Assembly (NCBI RefSeq): GCF_041333735.1
Contig: NZ_JBGKFB010000001.1
Location: forward strand, 1,967,861-2,031,860
Reading direction: 5' to 3'
DNA: 64,000 bases
DNA from: Veillonella sp.
Lineage (GTDB): Bacteria > Bacillota > Negativicutes > Veillonellales > Veillonellaceae
Within the stretch, counting starts at the first letter, position 1; every line of letters begins with the position of its first letter. The notes under the pieces are model-generated. The model had not been told where the DNA came from and ran no database searches. It worked only from the letters and a program-made list of their open reading frames with translations. A program made the position numbers and the translations under genes. This document shows positions 60,300 through 64,000 of this stretch, piece by piece.

Positions 60300-61337
60300 T
60301 TATGCTGTTATGCCTATCATAGTTAGGATTTCCATAATAATTGGTATAGCTACCACAAATAGTATTGTACTAATCATGACAAGTCCTGTAGCAAATGACA
60401 AGTCAGATTTCGATTCATTGGCTACGATTGGTAATACTGCAATAACGGGACCCGCCGATTGTACAACAAAGGTAATGATTGCTATTGGTTCTAGGACGAT
60501 ACCTGCGCCATATTGCAAGCCCAGAATGACACAGAACATGATAATCGGTGATATTACAAAACGACCGATAATACCACCAATGGAATCTTTATTGAGACTC
60601 ATACTTTTAAGCCCTGCATCATGAAGTACAATACCAATATAAATCAAAGATAATGGTGTTACCATATCGCCTAAATAATTCAAGGTAGTATGCAAAATTG
60701 AAGGTAAAGGAATTTCAAAGAATAAGAATATCAATGCTACAAAGAAGCCTAGTAATGGTGGAGGTAATAACTTCTTCAAATCAAATTTAAACTGTTTCCG
60801 CTTTGTTTCTGTAGCTACTTTGCTATTATTTATACTATCAACTTTGTTATTATTGAAACCTAATTCGGCATTGGGCAGCGGATCTAGTTCTATAAGGAAT
60901 ACCCCTACCATCCATACGGAAATCGTGTTACCGATATAATATAACAAGAAATATGGCAGCGCATCTTGGCCAAAGAGTGCAATTTGCACTGGCAATCCAA
61001 TGAACAAGCAGTTATCATTAACGACCATATTGATAAAAATGCCACGCCTACCTCGAGGTACTTTTAGTACTTTCATCATGATGAAAGCAACGATATATGC
61101 AATTACATAGGTTAATGTAACGGCTAGCATCCCATATCGAAGGTCCCATAAATCCGATGTATGTAGATGATGCAATACCGATACAAATACACCGGCTGGT
61201 AACGCAACAGACATGATAAATCTAGATAGATTACCACTAAATATGGGATGAAACATCCCTCGCCCTTTTAATATATATCCTAGCGAGATCAGCAATACAA
61301 TAGGTATGATGCTCTGTAAGGATGTAAGAAAAACCAT
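60300..61337 (-). CDS. AEC family transporter (auxin efflux carrier-like)
   Basis: A 345-residue permease with about ten helices, arranged as two hydrophobic halves around a polar central loop (about residues 155-190). The N terminus IIPIVLLISLGYILKGRG, NMVVNDNCLFIGLPVQIALFG and the C-terminal SAGPVIAVLPIVANES are AEC-family features. In bacteria such proteins often carry malate, malonate or other organic acids, which would suit an organic-acid user. The substrate is not assigned. GGGAGG precedes the ATG. Confidence 0.88.
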   Translation of the reverse strand: MVFLTSLQSIIPIVLLISLGYILKGRGMFHPIFSGNLSRFIMSVALPAGVFVSVLHHLHTSDLWDLRYGMLAVTLTYVIAYIVAFIMMKVLKVPRGRRGIFINMVVNDNCLFIGLPVQIALFGQDALPYFLLYYIGNTISVWMVGVFLIELDPLPNAELGFNNNKVDSINNSKVATETKRKQFKFDLKKLLPPPLLGFFVALIFLFFEIPLPSILHTTLNYLGDMVTPLSLIYIGIVLHDAGLKSMSLNKDSIGGIIGRFVISPIIMFCVILGLQYGAGIVLEPIAIITFVVQSAGPVIAVLPIVANESKSDLSFATGLVMISTILFVVAIPIIMEILTMIGITA

Positions 61338-61398
61338 AGTAAACCTCCCGTACAGTTTATTCGTAATCTATCATACCATGTTTTTAACAAAACATATA

Positions 61399-61446
61399 CG
61401 AATATAATTATCCCTATAAAACCGAATATAATTATCCCTATAAAAC
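61399..61446. repeat. Two perfect tandem copies of a 24-bp unit
   Basis: The unit begins CGAATATAATTATCCC and occurs at 61399-61422 and 61423-61446, between divergent genes. Each copy carries a TATAAT. Confidence 0.85.
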
Positions 61447-61544
61447 TAATATGAATTTTATAAAATGTAACAATGTTAACATATTTTAGAATGTATAAGT
61501 TTTATAATTAATTGCAATAGTAGTATTATTTATTCACAATTATT

Positions 61545-61553
61545 TGATATACT
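61545..61553 (+). promoter_or_regulatory. Extended -10 promoter of the amidotransferase/permease unit
   Basis: TGATATACT (61545-61553), within a TTGATATACTTAA stretch shared with the aldolase promoter. The leader is about 40 bases. Confidence 0.5.
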
Positions 61554-61599
61554 TAAACTATACTAATTGTACAAATTTTTACACATACGAGGTGATATT

Positions 61600-62340
61600 A
61601 TGACAAAACCATTCATCGGTGTATCTGGCAATATCTTACGAGATAACGGCGGTGCCTACGTAGATTTATTACGTTCTTATGTAAACCATGATTATCCACG
61701 CTCTATCGAAGAGGCTGGTGGCATTCCAGTTATCATTCCATTTACAAAAAATCTCGACGTAGCCCGTGAAACGGTTGCAAAACTTGACGCCTTATTATTA
61801 TCTGGTGGCCATGACGTATCTCCACTGAATTACGGTGAGGAACCATTGCAAGGTCTAGGCGATGTATTCCCTGAACGAGATCAATTCGATTTTGCATTAT
61901 TGAAAGCAGCGGAAGAAAAACAAATTCCTATCTTTTGTATTTGCCGAGGCATTCAAATTTTAAATGTATATCGTGGTGGTTCTCTATACCAAGATTTAAA
62001 GTATGACGAAAACTGTACGATAAAACATTCACAAAATCAAACCCCTGCATTAGGTACACATACAGTAGATATCGAGTTTGAATCTAAGCTTGCTAGTGCT
62101 ATTGGTCGCTCCACATGGATTACAAATTCTCACCATCATCAAACAGTAAAACATGTTGGTAAAGGTTTACAAGTAGTAGCAAGAGCTAAGGATGGTACTG
62201 TAGAAGGTTTAGAAGACTCCTCCTATCCTTGGTTAGTAGCTTGTCAATTCCATCCAGAAATGATGTCTGAAACAGATGAGAATGCAAAACGCTTATTTGC
62301 TGCCTTTGTAACAGCAGCTCGAGAAAATATAACTAAATAG
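61600..62340 (+). CDS. Class I glutamine amidotransferase-like hydrolase (PuuD/peptidase C26 type)
   Basis: A 246-residue hydrolase of the family that includes gamma-glutamyl-GABA hydrolase PuuD. The nucleophile is Cys115 in CICRGIQILNVYRGG, and the triad ends are His218 and Glu220 in ACQFHPEM. LLLSGGHDVSPLNYGE is the family's oxyanion region. Gamma-glutamyl peptides or amides are likely substrates; which one is not known. The ATG at 61600 has GAGGTGAT upstream. It forms an operon with the APC permease 15 bases downstream, which may bring in the substrate. Confidence 0.88.
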   Translation: MTKPFIGVSGNILRDNGGAYVDLLRSYVNHDYPRSIEEAGGIPVIIPFTKNLDVARETVAKLDALLLSGGHDVSPLNYGEEPLQGLGDVFPERDQFDFALLKAAEEKQIPIFCICRGIQILNVYRGGSLYQDLKYDENCTIKHSQNQTPALGTHTVDIEFESKLASAIGRSTWITNSHHHQTVKHVGKGLQVVARAKDGTVEGLEDSSYPWLVACQFHPEMMSETDENAKRLFAAFVTAARENITK

Positions 62341-62355
62341 TAGGAAGGTTTTAGT

Positions 62356-63663
62356 ATGAAAGAAACAGGAAAATTTGGCTTTTGGAGTATTGTACTCCTA
62401 GGCATCAATGGTATTGTAGGGACAGGTATTTTCCTACTACCAAACAAAGCATATTCTATCATTGGTTCCGCTAGTTTAGGCGTCCTATTATTTGATGCCG
62501 TTATTGCAGGCTGTATCGCCCTTTGCTTTGCTGAAGCGGCAAGCTTATTTACACGTAATGGCGGACCTTACCTATATGCAAAACATGCATTAGGTGACTT
62601 TTGGGCCTTTGAAGTAGGCGTTCTAAAATGGATTGTAACCGTTATTGCTTGGGCGGCCATGGCCGTTGGCTTTGCTACAGCATTAGGTGCCGCAGTACCG
62701 GCGTTAAGTGGTGATTTTGCAAAAGATGTTATTTCATTTATCTTGATTGTAGGTCTTACCATTGTAAATATCTTTGGTGTTAACGTATCAAAATTCGTTA
62801 ACAACTTAATCACTATTTCTAAGTTAGTTCCTCTTGCCCTATTCATTGCAATTGGCATTTTCTTTATAAATGGAGCTAACTTTACGCCAGTCTTCCCACA
62901 AGATACTTATGTGGATGGATCATTTGCTCAAGCAGCAGTTCTTCTATTCTTTGCCTATACAGGATTTGAAGTTATTGCCATTGCTGCAGAGGATATGAAA
63001 AACCCTAAGAAGAATTTACCACGAGCTATTATCATGTGTATGCTTCTCGTGTCCGTTCTATATATGGCAATCCTCGCCGTATCTATCGGTGTACTCGGCT
63101 CTGACTTGGCTAATACAAAAGCACCAGTTCAAGATGCTTTTAACGTAATTGTAGGTCCTATCGGTATGTACGTTGTATTAGTAGGAACACTGATTTCTAT
63201 GGGTGGTATCAACTTTGCGGAGGCTTACTATGCACCTCGAGTGGCTACCTCTATGGCTGAAGACGGTATGTTACCAAGTGCTCTAGCTAAACGTAATCGT
63301 TACAATGCACCATATGTTGCAGCTATTGTTACTGCTATTGCCAGTGTATTACTTGCATGGTCTGGATCCTTTACTACACTAGCAGCCATCAGTGCAGTAT
63401 CTCGTTTTACACAATACCTACCAACATGTTTGGCTGTTATTATCTTCCGTCGTAAATGGGCAGACAAAGCTCGGTCTTACACAATTCCTGGTGGCTATTT
63501 AATCCCAGTTATTGCTATCGGCACATCCCTATGGATGCTCGCTCAAGCTCAAACCAACCAATTACTATGGGGTCTAGGCGGTTGTATCGTGATCTTGCCA
63601 TTCTACTACTCCTATTGGAAAAAGAAAAAAGCTGGTCTCATTAAAGACCATGATGAAATGTAA
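62356..63663 (+). CDS. APC family amino acid permease
   Basis: A 435-residue transporter with 12 predicted helices. The N-terminal LLGINGIVGTGIFLLP is the classical APC first-helix motif with unwound glycines, followed by ASLFTRNGGPYLYAKHALG. FFAYTGFEVIAIAAEDMKNPKKNLPRAI is the conserved sixth-helix and loop region. It ends in a basic KKKKAG tail. AGGAAGG precedes the ATG. Co-transcription with the hydrolase suggests uptake of an amino acid or gamma-glutamyl-type compound. Confidence 0.92.
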   Translation: MKETGKFGFWSIVLLGINGIVGTGIFLLPNKAYSIIGSASLGVLLFDAVIAGCIALCFAEAASLFTRNGGPYLYAKHALGDFWAFEVGVLKWIVTVIAWAAMAVGFATALGAAVPALSGDFAKDVISFILIVGLTIVNIFGVNVSKFVNNLITISKLVPLALFIAIGIFFINGANFTPVFPQDTYVDGSFAQAAVLLFFAYTGFEVIAIAAEDMKNPKKNLPRAIIMCMLLVSVLYMAILAVSIGVLGSDLANTKAPVQDAFNVIVGPIGMYVVLVGTLISMGGINFAEAYYAPRVATSMAEDGMLPSALAKRNRYNAPYVAAIVTAIASVLLAWSGSFTTLAAISAVSRFTQYLPTCLAVIIFRRKWADKARSYTIPGGYLIPVIAIGTSLWMLAQAQTNQLLWGLGGCIVILPFYYSYWKKKKAGLIKDHDEM

Positions 63664-63752
63664 ATACTACCAGTTAAAAATAATTTCAGGCATCTCATAT
63701 ATACCCTTTTTGAGATACTACCAGTTAAAAATAATTATTTCTAATTAAATTT

Positions 63753-63845
63753 AAAACTACCAGTTGTCATGTTGTTTTGTAAACCGATTTTCAATAACAG
63801 GAGATCGATCTACTACAACGTGAAATTAACTGGTAGTTTTTTGCA
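63753..63845 (+). terminator. Large hairpin, probable terminator after the APC permease
   Basis: AAAACTACCAGTT (63753-63765) pairs perfectly with 63828-63840, followed by a T run. An inner stem CATGTTGT with ACAACGTG extends it (one G-U). The roughly 60-base interior is larger than in ordinary terminators. Confidence 0.6.
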
Positions 63846-63849
63846 TTTC

Positions 63850-64000
63850 TAGACTAAATATAATACTTTTAACTGGTAGTATCTCATTAATCATATATAG
63901 TTAGACTAAACATAATTCTTTTAACTGGTAGTATCTCATTAACCATATGTAGTTAGACTAAACATAATTCTTTTAACTGGTAGTATCTCATTAATCATAT
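63850..64000. repeat. 52-bp tandem repeat array, cut by the window edge
   Basis: Units at 63850-63901, 63902-63953 and 63954-64000 (47 bases, partial). They differ at only a few positions. Each contains TTTTAACTGGTAGTATCTC. The whole unit repeats, so this is not a repeat-spacer array. Confidence 0.9.

Larger units (their letters stand above)
63664..64000. other. Gene-free repeat region at the right edge
   Basis: No credible gene. It holds inverted copies of the ACTACCAGTT core at 63666-63679, 63717-63730 and 63753-63765. Direct copies (AACTGGTAGT) lie at 63828-63837 and in each unit of the tandem array from 63850 on. Confidence 0.8.

Noticed and set aside
63850..64000. Possible CRISPR array
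   Set aside because: The full 52-base unit repeats with no unique spacers between, and no cas gene is near.

Overview
The window looks like a chromosomal segment of a diderm Firmicute of the class Negativicutes, very probably Veillonella. The reasons are low-GC DNA, Firmicutes-style genes (DUF881, small basic protein, YqhQ, DUF896, YdbC), clear outer-membrane features (a signal-peptide beta-barrel protein and a giant trimeric autotransporter with an extended signal peptide and YadA-type anchor), and a MurE with the DNPR motif typical of meso-diaminopimelate cell walls. The genus is an inference from gene content. No rRNA, tRNA, CRISPR array, insertion sequence or prophage was seen.

Layout. 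1-5139 (minus strand): prmC (cut by the window edge), prfA, a YqhQ-like membrane protein, rpmE, a PC4/YdbC protein, nth and a coupled unknown gene. 5263-7655: a DUF896 gene, an aminotransferase and a small outer-membrane barrel. 7737-21497: a 14-gene division and cell-wall (dcw) cluster on the minus strand, mraZ-rsmH-ftsL-murE-murF-mraY-murD-murG-murC-ddl-ftsQ-DUF881-sbp-ftsZ. Its promoter region carries many GTGG repeats that suit MraZ binding. No ftsI, ftsW, murB or ftsA lies in the cluster. 21897-29249: one 2450-codon trimeric autotransporter with a glutamine tract, a very long repetitive stalk and an unusual coil after the membrane anchor.

29628-36768: thioredoxin with a CGYC active site, a CoA-binding protein, glutamyl-Q-tRNA(Asp) synthetase, an M16C peptidase, a small unknown gene, aspartate kinase and superoxide reductase. 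36917-52371: a cobalamin region. cbiD-E-T-F-G-H-J-C form one tight operon and cbiL-cbiA-cobO another, next to a cytoplasmic CbiK. Together they cover cobalt insertion into sirohydrochlorin through adenosylated cobyrinate diamide. Inside this region sits a second unit: a CbiK paralog that has lost its expected catalytic residues, a divergent exported CbiK, a lipoprotein binding protein, and a FecCD-type permease with its ATPase. A Fur-like dyad lies upstream of the degenerate paralog. This is the best candidate for an undescribed system, possibly metal or tetrapyrrole capture at the envelope.

52443-63663: YajQ, a WG-repeat exported protein, an RluA-type pseudouridine synthase that may have a leaderless mRNA, class II fructose-bisphosphate aldolase with a downstream MOP-superfamily flippase, an unknown exported protein, an AEC transporter, and a class I amidotransferase-like hydrolase paired with an APC permease. 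The last 337 bases have no gene. They hold a large hairpin and a 52-bp tandem repeat array that runs off the right edge.

Most transcription units have sigma-70-type promoters with 16-17 bp spacers and end in clear hairpin-plus-T terminators. Many start codons were set by a Shine-Dalgarno match instead of the longest frame.
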